Source of the DNA: Clostridia bacterium
GTDB taxonomy: Bacteria > Bacillota > Clostridia > Oscillospirales > CAG-272
Assembly: GCA_017450945.1 (NCBI GenBank)
Contig: JAFSSP010000009.1
Span: 1 to 44,471, forward strand
Direction of reading: 5' to 3'
DNA length: 44,471 nt
The notes under the pieces were generated by a model. It saw only the letters and a program-made list of their open reading frames with translations. It was not told the DNA's origin and did not search any database. Of this stretch, positions 10,201 through 17,390 are shown in pieces. Numbering within the stretch: the first letter of the stretch is position 1; each line of letters opens with the position of its first letter. The translations under genes and the position numbers were made by a program.

Positions 10201-11048
10201 TTCTGCGCTTCGGAGATAAATTTAAAGCTGTTGGACTGAAGGAAAATTGCAGAGTTTTTTGTGGAGTCGCCTGCATCTGCAATAGCAAAGCAGAGTTGAA
10301 TTCTTTTGTCAGCCTGAATGACCTTCTCTCCCTTAGAGTTATACAGGGAGGTCGCATCGGCCGTAAAAACATTGGTGTATCCGTCAAATCCAAAAGGAAC
10401 TCCGTTTACAGTGTGGCCGGAAACACTAATATGCGACTGTCTTGTGGCGTTCACCGAAACAATCTCTCCGTCCGGAAGGAATGCGATGTTGAACCACTCA
10501 TCGTCGGCTGTGTCTGCCGTTCCCATATCATCCACAACAAACAAAGCAAAAATATCATTGTACCGCTGATCCTGATCGTACTCGGTTGTTGCAAAAAAAT
10601 ACTTAAAAGAAAGCCACGGGGAGCTTGGCACGACCGAAAAAGATAAAACAGCGGCATCGTATGTGCTCCCGCCGGCAAATCCGGACGCTTGATAGATTTC
10701 CGTCAATTTGTCAAAGCCGGAGGCGTTAAATGTGTCAGCTTCATTGGAGCTGAACGCACTTGTCACACGACCGGTAGACAAAACGATTCCCTCATGGAAG
10801 GGCAAGGATCCTTCCGAAACATGGAAATAGCCCATTTGTTCGCTGTTGCCTAAAAAAGAAATGTCGCTCGCCTGTTCCAGCTCATCGTTTAAAATGCTGG
10901 AAACCGCCGTTTCTTTTGAAACGGTTGTAATCTCATAGGTTGGCGTTGCTTCCGCCGAAACGGTAAAGGTACCGACAGGCAGAACCAGCACCACCATAAT
11001 GATGGCAAGGAGTGTGGAAAGAACACGTAATACAGGAGATTGTTTCAT
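4275..11048 (-). CDS. Giant secreted multidomain protein with C-terminal dockerin
   Basis: 2257 residues. The start is the ATG before KQSPVLRVLS, because AGAAAGGA precedes it and a signal peptide (to about residue 34) follows; upstream codons lie in the promoter. Order by eye: choice-of-anchor-L-like domain (about 50-285), Ig-like segment (285-375), Listeria-Bacteroides/InlB_B repeat ending in YAKWKEP (380-455), CxxC repeats (460-720), GLUG-type repeats (about 930-1240), more CxxC repeats, a glutamine-amidotransferase-like Rossmann domain (1450-1670, ILLVQD ... VVYGACDHGW), a cohesin-like domain (1750-1880), further CxxC repeats, and a dockerin (2190-2257) with two calcium loops, DYNEDGIVNSRDA and DFNKDAIINSRDA. 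It is probably a cell-surface or matrix scaffold. The presence of both cohesin-like and dockerin modules suggests self-assembly or docking to a partner; no catalytic domain is certain. Confidence 0.85.
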   Translation of the reverse strand: MKQSPVLRVLSTLLAIIMVVLVLPVGTFTVSAEATPTYEITTVSKETAVSSILNDELEQASDISFLGNSEQMGYFHVSEGSLPFHEGIVLSTGRVTSAFSSNEADTFNASGFDKLTEIYQASGFAGGSTYDAAVLSFSVVPSSPWLSFKYFFATTEYDQDQRYNDIFALFVVDDMGTADTADDEWFNIAFLPDGEIVSVNATRQSHISVSGHTVNGVPFGFDGYTNVFTADATSLYNSKGEKVIQADKRIQLCFAIADAGDSTKNSAIFLQSNSFKFISEAQNITFQSSTFTMYEGEINETVYVQPELLVNATSGYTCQWYGSTDGATWSAISGQTKHTFQIPTTLTAGEYYYKCIVKKDQYSVESKLAHVIILKKQPQIIIVNVSFDPCWDMKDIVSFPNVITVEKDTYLKSLPTAEHKTLLFDGWYLDPGYQQEMTLDFQISDNLILYAKWKEPVHTPSDWILDYPATCTENGLQYKICLDCGKVLQSEYIPALGHDFVISETVAASCTKDGYMILSCTRCGATKTQVIPAAGHQFDSKNVCMVCGYVRPDHPHDFSVTVVAPTCTTMGYTVYTCTLCGYFYHADFIEPTGHHWDNGVVTVEKTCTTDGIKLYTCKACGATMEEILPAGHFWSEETTVPASCYEDGYKTKTCTVCGAIEVEVIPAGHTWGPETVLSDPDCVTPGISRHTCLVCGLTEDFEVPALGHHFVNGYCTRCGAYYMDVVKPSPEQAQYGVYFNIDDVVSNYGPAVINQYGAMLDYNKGAKFEKVGVYLTQDGTMWRRCIAFVGEDVTYATFVPYLSYGEEIRYSGLTSPWINLFPLSEGADGIWRYCEYATIGANLEDYKGDLLLSLYDIAQAGEKTKIFDNLDEMIAWLKGEEECEHQWGPWIVDVQPTADTEGSKHRVCQLCGEVEYAVIPALGDADVWDGSIADGFGGGTGTENDPYLIYTAAQLAYLAKTTNEGNTYSGKYFKLMRDLDLNNLEWTPIGKGVLCNNAWNTIQSSTFNGNFDGNWHTIYNLKISSNNTTFNGLFGYTEGSEIKDLGLDTVEITATNANDDRTKSGGLVGTMYGGTISRCFVINAYIQNYGDGVTATGLLVGLVAYENGSNAYLTDCYVNGSVFGSGQVAGVLGATYDGGGATISRCYAVASVHGESGICSHSSKKMGGIISAYGTASITSSFFVGYLTTNGGYSSNPIGSGTKTNCHYVLLDQNSQTTALSNLQSQAWIESNLGWDFDTVWTFESGYDYPVLQGFSGGGTFTPHTHNYVLTDEQAPTCTGFGHMVYTCSECGHSYFVEIGPLGHLPGEWIIDTEPGCVTPGLKHTVCLRCGQSLESIHIPALGHNYVSTMIKEPTCEEPGIIEHRCTRCDDYYWTYVYGEHNFEITEYVEPTCYEDGHYTYTCLICGDSYDEIIPGGHDYVAHIIEMPTPQEDGLIRYICSRCGDSYDIVIPARPNATILLVQDRFPWTTNANADILNRLKNTGYITDWDVTTTANFGSVNLSDYNVIYIANDQTTATYDQLANFDASITEFVEAGGVVVYGACDHGWAAGNISYALPGGVTKGNYYSWHNYIANPTHPIVTGELTDGQALTDELLYSTYSSHTYFNNLPGDAGVILVDANACPTLVEYSLGNGKVIVSGLTWEYTYVRNMVNGTSFAKSVYDDLLVYAVLNSNPCDHIWDAGEVVEPGCVTWGYTIHTCLQCGATYRDQYTDPIGSHDWGEWIIDFPATQEEEGLKHRVCQRCGLEDYRTIPVDSARAIILSEEDVVMIGDTITFRVELVGCDPITAMSMELLFDEDKFDFVESRWIVNADMQDATFNKATAGWWDATNVNTEVFEFTLRAREATPATVVSCLAKIELPGVGYKIELPTEVKEVAIVNCLHENGHYESIDGTYHVFVCDGCGYHSVGLHVPGETVEENRIEATCNENGSYDLVVYCELCGEELERETVVIPQTHLDLVYGYRYPTCTEPGHNIVACLSCGYWNETEDPSAPALGHDWELVDRQDPTCLEDGWEHYVCRRIIQNPDVPGFGFPDVVTYCNAELDVVIPHTGDEHVPGEPVVENVVDPTCTEPGYYDLITYCTYCGEELSRDTIEIPELGHLAGDPVIENETHPGYCCYAYDLVVYCERECCDGVELAREHVEVDHDWSEEWLCDGEMHWHICRVCDALNALDEHHYDDEFDNICNDCDWMRYIIADYNEDGIVNSRDAIYFLYHLYFPELYPISQPMRDFNKDAIINSRDAIYLLRYLFWPDDYPLT

Positions 11049-11114
11049 CGTTTTTTTGATCCTTTCTCGATGTTTTTTTGCCGAGCTCAAACACAAAAGA
11101 ACTACAACGCTATG

Positions 11115-11144
11115 ATTGTAGCACGTTTGTAGTACGTTTGTCAA
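11115..11144 (-). promoter_or_regulatory. promoter of the surface-protein operon
   Basis: On the minus strand: TTGACA, 18-bp spacer, TACAAT. The spacer and the -10 carry a near-repeat (CGTACTACAAACGTGCTACAA), about 70 bases before the start codon. Confidence 0.8.
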
Positions 11145-11552
11145 GTGCTTTTGCAAAAAAATTACAAAAAATGTTATTTTTTTGTTTTTCCTTTGCTTGA
11201 CGCTTGGCAAATTCCATCTGAATCCTCTGTATCAGAAGGGCACTGGGAGAAAACCGGCAAAGGGCATCGAGAGGAAAACCGGGTCGAGCAAAAGTTCCGG
11301 CCCGCACAAATGGGGACTATGCGCACCGGGAGCGTCGCTTCAACCTAACCATATATAAATAGGAAGAAACCGGGTTTTCGGATCGCGTTCAAAAGCAAAA
11401 ACCGGCTCTTTTGAACGCATCCTCTTTCCAAACTATGTTTGGAAAAAAGTTTTACAGGGTATTATACCATATTCTTTGTTTTTTTGCAATAGAGAATAGA
11501 AAAAAAGCGGTCAAACCGAATCGGCTTTTGCAATCGATTCGGTTCGACCTTG
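11145..11552. other. intergenic region without recognisable gene
   Basis: About 400 bases between the surface operon promoter and a dispersed repeat. I see no convincing ORF. There is one strong hairpin at 11385-11418 (GCGTTCAAAAG pairing with CTTTTGAACGC) with a smaller CCGG-containing repeat around it. Confidence 0.5.
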
Positions 11553-11624
11553 TTAGGCACCAGAGATGCGAACCCAATCGGTTTTTGCAGGCGGTTTTCC
11601 GCCCATGGAATCTCTGGCGCCTAA
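11553..11624 (-). repeat. short form of the T-arm-like repeat with 15-bp terminal inverted repeats
   Basis: Bounded by TTAGGCACCAGAGAT and ATCTCTGGCGCCTAA, which are inverted repeats with one mismatch. The interior matches the 76-bp repeats at 64-139 and 34458-34533 but lacks their GTATTGGCAAGGGC part. It ends right at the stop codon of the permease gene. Confidence 0.7.
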
Positions 11625-11626
11625 GT

Positions 11627-12937
11627 TTAAATAACCAAAGAAAGCACCGACAGGGTGGCGACGAGCGTGGGGATCGAGACCGCCGCGCCGTAGCGGACAA
11701 AATCGAGGTATCCGAACTTTACGCCCTGCTTTTTGAGGAGTGACATCCAAAGAATGCCGGCCAAAGCGCCCACCGGGGTAAGGTAGGCCCCGAGGTTGGA
11801 GCCGACGATCGTGGAAAAGACGGCCCCCTTTGCCGCAGTCCCGCCGAGCGACGCGACCGGGCCGAGCACCGGGCAAAAGAATACGCTCATGGGGATGTTG
11901 TTGATGAGATTCGAGGCAAAAAAGGAGGAAACTCCGTAGCGAAGGATTGGCTGTTCGCTGCCGAAAAGGCTTGAAAGGGCGTCGGTCACCCCTGCTTCCG
12001 AGAGGGCTTGCACGATCACAAACATCGAAAGCACAAAGGGAACCAGCTGCCATGGGGCGCGCAAAAAGGCATGCTTGAGCTCGGTCGGCTTCCTCTTGTG
12101 AAGCGCCGACAGAAATGCCACCGCCGCAAAAAGGATCACGGCCGAACAGAGCGAGATGAGCCAAAGCTCAAGGCCAAAATAGGGGCCGACCGCAAGCAGG
12201 ATCGTGCAGGTGCCGAGCGCCACAAGGCCGAGGATGAGCTCGGGCTTGCTGGTGATGGTGGCGTCAAGCTCCACCGCCGCGGCCGGCGTGCGCAGATCTT
12301 TCCGGAAGATCAAAAAGAGGATCAGGAAGGCAACGATGCTCCCGGCAAGCGTGGGCAAAATCATCACGCCCGCGTATTCGCCAAAGCCGATATGATAGGT
12401 GGTTGCAATGTAAATGTTGGTCGGGTTGCCGATCAGTAGCGTCATGCTCATCGTGTTGGCCGCAACAAATTCGGCCACCAGATATGGAAGCTCGCGGATC
12501 CCCGCGTGCTTGGCAAAATAGCAAAGGAAGGGCGTGAAGGTCAGGATCACGACGTCGTTCGAGGTAAAAACCGTCAGGATCGATACCACGACGTACAACA
12601 AAACGAACAACTTCACCTGGCTGTGCTTTGCGAGCTTTAGGGTTTTGCTTGCAAGATAGCGGAAAAAGCCAACCTCGTCCAGAAAGACCGACAAAAGCGT
12701 CATGGAGAGGAACAGCAAAAGAATTTTGATCGGGTTGACCGGCGAAGACTCGGTCAGGCTCGCCGCAAGATTTTTGAGATTTACTTTTCCCGAAACGAGC
12801 AACAAAAAAGCCCCGGCAAGCGAAATGGCCCAGTAGGCGTCAAAAGAGAGCCTGCCGAGCTTGATCCGGGGGAATTTTAAGATGGAAACGATCATGCCGA
12901 CCGAAACCAAGATCGCTACGATCAAAGAAAAAGCCAT
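11627..12937 (-). CDS. ArsB/NhaD-type (SLC13/CitM superfamily) membrane permease
   Basis: 436 residues and about 10-11 hydrophobic helices. The internal SNDVVILTFTPFL (about residues 127-139), IGNPTNI and the second-half SNLINNIPMS motif are typical of the ion-transporter superfamily that includes ArsB, NhaD and CitM. It probably moves an anion (arsenite, citrate-like) or Na+/H+ across the inner membrane. No arsR, arsC or arsA lies nearby, so the arsenite role is unsupported. The start is ATG 12937 after GAGG; the open frame upstream is repeat DNA. A terminator-like palindrome sits in its 5' leader (12965-13002). Confidence 0.8.
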   Translation of the reverse strand: MAFSLIVAILVSVGMIVSILKFPRIKLGRLSFDAYWAISLAGAFLLLVSGKVNLKNLAASLTESSPVNPIKILLLFLSMTLLSVFLDEVGFFRYLASKTLKLAKHSQVKLFVLLYVVVSILTVFTSNDVVILTFTPFLCYFAKHAGIRELPYLVAEFVAANTMSMTLLIGNPTNIYIATTYHIGFGEYAGVMILPTLAGSIVAFLILFLIFRKDLRTPAAAVELDATITSKPELILGLVALGTCTILLAVGPYFGLELWLISLCSAVILFAAVAFLSALHKRKPTELKHAFLRAPWQLVPFVLSMFVIVQALSEAGVTDALSSLFGSEQPILRYGVSSFFASNLINNIPMSVFFCPVLGPVASLGGTAAKGAVFSTIVGSNLGAYLTPVGALAGILWMSLLKKQGVKFGYLDFVRYGAAVSIPTLVATLSVLSLVI

Positions 12938-12964
12938 AAATACCTCGCAAAAAAGGTGGGGATC

Positions 12965-13002
12965 TGCGGGAAAACCCTTTTTCAAAAAGAGGTTTTCCCG
13001 CA
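12965..13002. terminator. terminator-family palindrome in the permease leader
   Basis: TGCGGGAAAACC...GGTTTTCCCGCA with a T-tract/A-tract apex. It belongs to the same sequence family as seven other intergenic terminators here. It lies upstream of, not after, a minus-strand gene, so it could attenuate the permease or be a relic. Confidence 0.55.
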
Positions 13003-13039
13003 GCACCGTTATAGATTTTTGTTTCAAAAGACGCACGAA

Positions 13040-13252
13040 AGGTAAGCCGTTAAACTGCGGCTTTTGCCAACCTTCCCCCTTGAGGGGAAGGGGGACCGCT
13101 TTAGCGGTGGATGAGGGTATCCAAGGGAAACCTACTATAAAAAAAGAAAAGTAATTTTGCCTCCAAACCCTCATCCGTCTCGGCAAGCCGAGCCACCTTC
13201 CCCTCAAGGGGGAAGGCTAACGGAAGACAGCCGTTCATAGCAAACAAAATTT
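13040..13252 (-). repeat. MITE-like palindromic repeat, copy A
   Basis: Arms CCTTCCCCCTTGAGGGG...GATGAGGGT (13071-13118) and the inverted ACCCTCATCC...CCCTCAAGGGGGAAGG (13167-13216) flank a variable A/T-rich centre. Outer flanks (AAGCCGTTAAACTGCGGCTTTTGCCA and GCCGTTCATAGCAAAC regions) are shared with the copy at 14548-14750 in opposite orientation. No coding capacity. Confidence 0.85.
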
Positions 13253-13387
13253 TTTATAGCAGAAATGTCCCAATGGAAGAAACCCCTGCGTTTTTCCAAA
13301 AAAACAAATGATCCTGTCAGGTGCGCCGCCGTATGTTTTGCACCCTGCCAATCATATCACCATCGCGGGATACTGTCAAGATGCTTT

Positions 13388-13422
13388 TCAAAAAATGCGG
13401 CAACCGAAAAAGGGTTGCCGCA
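13388..13422 (-). terminator. terminator of the sugar-kinase gene
   Basis: TGCGGCAACC pairs with GGTTGCCGCA around a short A/T loop. On the minus strand it is followed by six T. It lies 8 bases after the stop. Confidence 0.85.
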
Positions 13423-13429
13423 AGTCTTC

Positions 13430-14488
13430 TTATTCTACGAGCGTTTCGAGTTTTGGCATCGCGTCCTCGATGCTTTCGGTCAGGCGCAACTGGTTTTTGG
13501 CGCGCTCGAGGTTATGACCGGCGTGATGGATGCGAAAATAGGTGTCTCCCGAGAGATAGTCGGTCAAAAAGCGCATGCCGGTCTCCAGGGTCAGGATCCT
13601 TGCCGACTGCGGCAGGGCCGCGCGCTCGGCGTCGGTGATCTTCCCGCCGAGTCCATCCGAAAAGCCTTTTGTGAAGGCATAGAAGAGCTCCGGGACGATA
13701 TAGACGCGATCGAGATCGGTTTCGTCCTCGCCGGCGCTCGAAGCGCCAAAGCGGATCGCGTCGCCGAAGTCGTAGAGGAGCGAACCCGGCATCACCGTAT
13801 CGAGGTCGATCACGCAGAGTCCCTCGCCGGTTGCGGGATCCATAATGACGTTGTTGAGCTTGGTATCGTTATGCGTCACACGCAAGGGGTACTTCCCTTC
13901 CCGCAAACCCCGCGCCAAAAGTCCGCAATCCTCTTTGCGCGCCCGCAAAAATTCGATCTCAGCGCGGCAGGAAGCCACCCGCCCGCAGGCGTCGGCTTCG
14001 ACGGCCTCTTCAAAATCACGGTAGCGTTTTTCGGTATTATGGAAATCCGGAATGACTTCGTGGAGGAGCGTCGCGTCAAAGTCGGCAAGCTGTCTTTGGA
14101 AAGATCCGAAGGCTCTGCCCACGCGCAAAAAGAGGTCGGGGCTTTCGCAGGATTGGTAGCAGTCGCCGTCCACGTAATGGTAGGCGCGCCAGTATTCCCC
14201 AAACCGATCCTGATAGTAATAGGCGTCCCCCGCCTTGACAAAACGCAGCGTTCCGCGCTCGGCGTCGCCGCCCTCTTCGCGGAGCTTCTTGCGGATATGC
14301 TTTGTCACGAGGACGACGTTTTCCATGACCTCGAAGGGCTTTGGAAAAACGCTTTTGTTGATTTTTTGCAGAATGTAGGTCTTTTGGTCGGTCGTCACGC
14401 GATAGGTTCCGTTGATATGTCCGTCGGTGCACTCGCGCAGATCGATCACTTTGCCCGCAAACTGAAAGGCCGAAAGAATTTCTTTCAT
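13430..14488 (-). CDS. APH-fold kinase, NahK-like (N-acetylhexosamine 1-kinase type)
   Basis: 352 residues. This is an aminoglycoside-phosphotransferase-fold protein: Brenner motif THNDTKLNNV (about residue 202, catalytic Asp) and metal-binding IDLDTVMPG (about 225-233). The HNDTKLNN...DLDTVMPGSLLYDFGDAIR block and the N-terminal QKIN..VF pattern match NahK of the lacto-N-biose/galacto-N-biose pathway, which phosphorylates GlcNAc/GalNAc at O1. Cytosolic. No lnpA- or nahK-operon partner is adjacent, so the substrate is an inference. The start ATG at 14488 has AGAGGA 7 bases upstream; an in-frame ATG 12 codons earlier has no better site. Confidence 0.8.
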   Translation of the reverse strand: MKEILSAFQFAGKVIDLRECTDGHINGTYRVTTDQKTYILQKINKSVFPKPFEVMENVVLVTKHIRKKLREEGGDAERGTLRFVKAGDAYYYQDRFGEYWRAYHYVDGDCYQSCESPDLFLRVGRAFGSFQRQLADFDATLLHEVIPDFHNTEKRYRDFEEAVEADACGRVASCRAEIEFLRARKEDCGLLARGLREGKYPLRVTHNDTKLNNVIMDPATGEGLCVIDLDTVMPGSLLYDFGDAIRFGASSAGEDETDLDRVYIVPELFYAFTKGFSDGLGGKITDAERAALPQSARILTLETGMRFLTDYLSGDTYFRIHHAGHNLERAKNQLRLTESIEDAMPKLETLVE

Positions 14489-14547
14489 GGTCGTTCCTCT
14501 TTTGTCATTCGTTTTTTTCATAGGATTATTGCTACCACGAAGGAAGA

Positions 14548-14750
14548 TGTTTGCTATGAGCGGCTGTCTTCCGTTAGCCTTCCCCCTTGAGGGGAAGGTG
14601 GCACGGCTTGCCGTGACGGATGAGGGTTTGGAGGCAAAACTACTTTTCTTTATAGTAAGTTTCCCTTGGATACCCTCATCCACCGCTAAAGCGGTCCCCC
14701 TTCCCCTCAAGGGGGAAGGCTGGCAAAAGCCGCCATTTAACGGCTTTCCC
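14548..14750 (+). repeat. MITE-like palindromic repeat, copy B
   Basis: Same element as copy A in opposite orientation. Conserved arms (GCCTTCCCCCTTGAGGGGAAGG and its inverse) flank GATGAGGGT/ACCCTCATCC and an A/T-rich centre; the small inner hairpins (GGCACGGCTTGCCGTGACG, CCGCTAAAGCGG) differ from other copies. It fills most of the gap between the kinase and mscS genes. Confidence 0.85.
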
Positions 14751-14797
14751 TTTATATAGCTTTTAGAACAGTATTGCGAGGGTTCTTCCTTCTTTCC

Positions 14798-15616
14798 TTA
14801 TTTCATATGCACGTCGACCTGCCGATAGGGGATCTCGATGCCGTTTTCGTCAAAGGCTTTTTTGACCTGTTCGAGCAGGTCGAAATTGACCGTCCAATAG
14901 TCGCTTCCGCTGACCCAGACGCGCGTGGTCAGGTCAATGCTGCTCTCGCTGTGCGCCGAGACGCGGACAAAGGGTGCGGGTTCCTCCAACACCAGCGGAT
15001 GATCCTTACAAACCTTCAGGATGATCTGCTTGGCTTTTTCAAAATCCTCCTGATAGGAGATCGAAAACACGAGTTGCAGACGGCGCGTGTCTTTTTCGGA
15101 ATAGTTGACAATACTGGTGGTAGAAAGCGTTCCGTTGGGAACGTAGACCACCTTGTTGTCCGGCGTGCGGAGGCGCGTGTTGATGATCAGAATCTCCTCG
15201 ACCGTGCCGGAATACCCGGCCGCCTCGATATAATCGTCCACCTTAAAGGGGCGCGTAACGAGCAGCAGCATGCCGCCGGCAAAGTTGGAGAGCGTGCCGT
15301 TGATGGCAAGCCCGATCCCGACGCCCATCGAGGTCAAAACCGCGGCAAGGCCCGAGGTGTTGATGCCGAGATATCCGACCAGTCCCGCCACAATGACGAC
15401 CTTAATGAGAATCCGCCCAATATAAACGAGGTAGTGGGAAAGCGTTTTATCCATCTTCCCTTTTTTTGCGACGCGTTTTTCGATCCGTTTGAAAATAAAA
15501 TCGGTCAACTTGAAGGAAACGATCCACAAGATGATCGCAATGAGAACTTTAACGCCGGTACTGGTCAGCCAGCTGACGATGGACTGCCAGATCTCGGTCC
15601 AGTTGATGTCTCCCAT
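14798..15616 (-). CDS. mscS: Small-conductance mechanosensitive channel MscS family
   Basis: 272 residues, close to E. coli MscS (286). Three N-terminal TM segments; the third carries the pore signature GVGIGLAINGTLSNFAGG (about residues 97-114), followed by the beta domain (DDYIEAAGYSGTVEEI, YVPNGTLSTTSIVNYS) and the C-terminal alpha/beta vestibule ending VDVHMK. It releases solutes on hypo-osmotic shock through the cytoplasmic membrane. Start ATG 15616 with AAGGAG 9 bases upstream and its own promoter, diverging from the cardiolipin synthase gene. Confidence 0.93.
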   Translation of the reverse strand: MGDINWTEIWQSIVSWLTSTGVKVLIAIILWIVSFKLTDFIFKRIEKRVAKKGKMDKTLSHYLVYIGRILIKVVIVAGLVGYLGINTSGLAAVLTSMGVGIGLAINGTLSNFAGGMLLLVTRPFKVDDYIEAAGYSGTVEEILIINTRLRTPDNKVVYVPNGTLSTTSIVNYSEKDTRRLQLVFSISYQEDFEKAKQIILKVCKDHPLVLEEPAPFVRVSAHSESSIDLTTRVWVSGSDYWTVNFDLLEQVKKAFDENGIEIPYRQVDVHMK

Positions 15617-15655
15617 AAAAATTTCTCCTTTCTCGATCTGCCAAAATCTGCCTTG

Positions 15656-15684
15656 AGTATAGCACAAACCGCCAGCAAAAGCAA
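15656..15684 (-). promoter_or_regulatory. mscS promoter
   Basis: Minus strand TTGCTT, 17-bp spacer, TATACT, about 40 bases before the mscS start. Confidence 0.75.
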
Positions 15685-15733
15685 CCAACTCCCGTAAAAT
15701 TTTCTCATCCGGCGGCTTTTTTTGCACTTTTTC

Positions 15734-15762
15734 TTGCTTTTTGATCAAAAAAACGATATAAT
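15734..15762 (+). promoter_or_regulatory. promoter of the cardiolipin synthase gene
   Basis: TTGCTT, 17-bp spacer, TATAAT; 41 bases before the GTG start. Divergent with the mscS promoter. Confidence 0.78.
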
Positions 15763-15803
15763 AAAGAAAACCTGAGCAACATGCGGAAAGGAGAGACGGA
15801 ACC

Positions 15804-17333
15804 GTGAAATTTTTGCGCCTGATTTTCAGCAGATTCTTTCTTTCCGCCATTCTCTTTTTGTCGCAGATCGCGCTCATCTGGGGGTTTTTAACGGTTTTTC
15901 AGTTCCGCTATCTTCCGTTCCAGGTTGTGTGGAGCCTCATCTCGGTCGTCATGGTCGTGATCATTGTCAACCGGCGCGAAACGCCGGAATACAAGCTTCC
16001 CTGGCTCTTCCTTGTCATGTTCTTCCCTCTTTTCGGAACGCTTTTGTTCATTCTGTACGCCCACCCGGGCATGAAACCGCGCGATAAGCGCGCGCTCGCC
16101 GCAGTCCACCACAAAATCGATCCCTTTGTGGCGCACGACCCCGCAAAAGAGGAAGCGATCAAGGAGTTTTTGGGAAAGCGGCAGGGCCTGGAAACCTACC
16201 TTTCTTCCACCGCGCACCTCTCGGGGGATCTCTCCAGCCGCGTGACCTATCTTCCCGACGGCGAGAGCTTCCTCGAACAGCTGCTTGCCGATCTTGAACG
16301 CGCGGAGAGCTTCATTTTCCTTGAGTATTTCATCATCTCCCCGGGCAAAATGTGGGATGCGATCCACGAGGTCCTCATCAAAAAAGTGAACGAGGGCGTC
16401 GAAGTGCGCATCCTTTACGACGACATCGGGAGCGCGACCAAGCTGCCTGCAAACTTTTATAAAACCCTTCGTCGCGAGGGGATCGGCTGCTACAAATTCA
16501 ATCCCTTCCGCCCCTTTGTGACCAACATCTTCAACAACCGGGATCACCGCAAGATCGCCGTGATCGACGGCAAGGTCGGCTACACCGGCGGGCACAACTT
16601 CGGCGACGAATATATCAACGAGGATCACAGGCTCGGCTACTGGAAGGATACCGGGCTTCGCATCGAAGGCGGCGCCGTAAAAAATCTGACTGTCCTGTTC
16701 CTCTCCTCCTATGACATGACGGCAAAACAGCTCTCGGACTACGGAAAATACCTCTCAGTCCCGGTCGAGTCCTTCGAGGGCGAGGGCTATGTTCATCCGT
16801 TTGGCGACGGCCCGAAGCCCTACTACGCCGAGCAGATCGGCAAGGGCAATTTTATCAATCTCATCGGGCAGGCCAAAAAGTACGTTTATATCACCACCCC
16901 CTACCTCATCATGGACTACTCGCTGACCGAGGCGCTTCGCAACGCCGCCATGCGGGGCGTGGAGGTGCGCATTTTCACCCCCGGGATCCCGGACAAAAAA
17001 CTGGTCTATTCGATGACCCGCGCAAGCTATCCCTTTTTGCTGGAATCCGGCGTCCGCATCTTTGAATTCACCCCCGGTTTTCTGCACGCCAAAATGCTGG
17101 TCACCGACGACGAGGCGGCCTTTGTGGGAACCATCAACTTTGACTACCGGAGCTTGACGCATCACTACGAGTGCGGCGCGCTGCTCTGCAAGACCCCCTG
17201 CATCAAAGAGATCAAAAAAGATTTTGAAAAGATCAAAGAGGCCTCGGAGGAGGTTTTTCTCAAAAGCAAAAAGACCACCAAGGCCGGGCGCATCGTCACC
17301 GCCGTGTTCCAGATGTTCGCACCGCTCCTGTAA
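15804..17333 (+). CDS. cls: Cardiolipin synthase (phospholipase D superfamily)
   Basis: 509 residues. Hydrophobic N-terminal helices (about residues 5-85) anchor it in the membrane. Two HKD motifs follow: H(x)K in HRKIAVIDGKVGYTGGHNF (about 248-266) and HAKMLVTDDEAAFVGTINFD (about 428-447). These catalyse transfer of a phosphatidyl group between two phosphatidylglycerols to form cardiolipin and glycerol. Start is GTG 15804 with AAAGGAG 8-10 bases before it. The downstream gene begins 57 bases later with no clear promoter or terminator between. Confidence 0.92.
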   Translation: MKFLRLIFSRFFLSAILFLSQIALIWGFLTVFQFRYLPFQVVWSLISVVMVVIIVNRRETPEYKLPWLFLVMFFPLFGTLLFILYAHPGMKPRDKRALAAVHHKIDPFVAHDPAKEEAIKEFLGKRQGLETYLSSTAHLSGDLSSRVTYLPDGESFLEQLLADLERAESFIFLEYFIISPGKMWDAIHEVLIKKVNEGVEVRILYDDIGSATKLPANFYKTLRREGIGCYKFNPFRPFVTNIFNNRDHRKIAVIDGKVGYTGGHNFGDEYINEDHRLGYWKDTGLRIEGGAVKNLTVLFLSSYDMTAKQLSDYGKYLSVPVESFEGEGYVHPFGDGPKPYYAEQIGKGNFINLIGQAKKYVYITTPYLIMDYSLTEALRNAAMRGVEVRIFTPGIPDKKLVYSMTRASYPFLLESGVRIFEFTPGFLHAKMLVTDDEAAFVGTINFDYRSLTHHYECGALLCKTPCIKEIKKDFEKIKEASEEVFLKSKKTTKAGRIVTAVFQMFAPLL

Positions 17334-17390
17334 TCGGCGCGGCTTGCTTCGAATACCCTATCAATACCCCTTCCGAAAGGAGGCACCCCC

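Noticed and set aside
11627-12937. Arsenic resistance operon
   Set aside because: Only the permease is present; no arsR, arsC or arsA near it.
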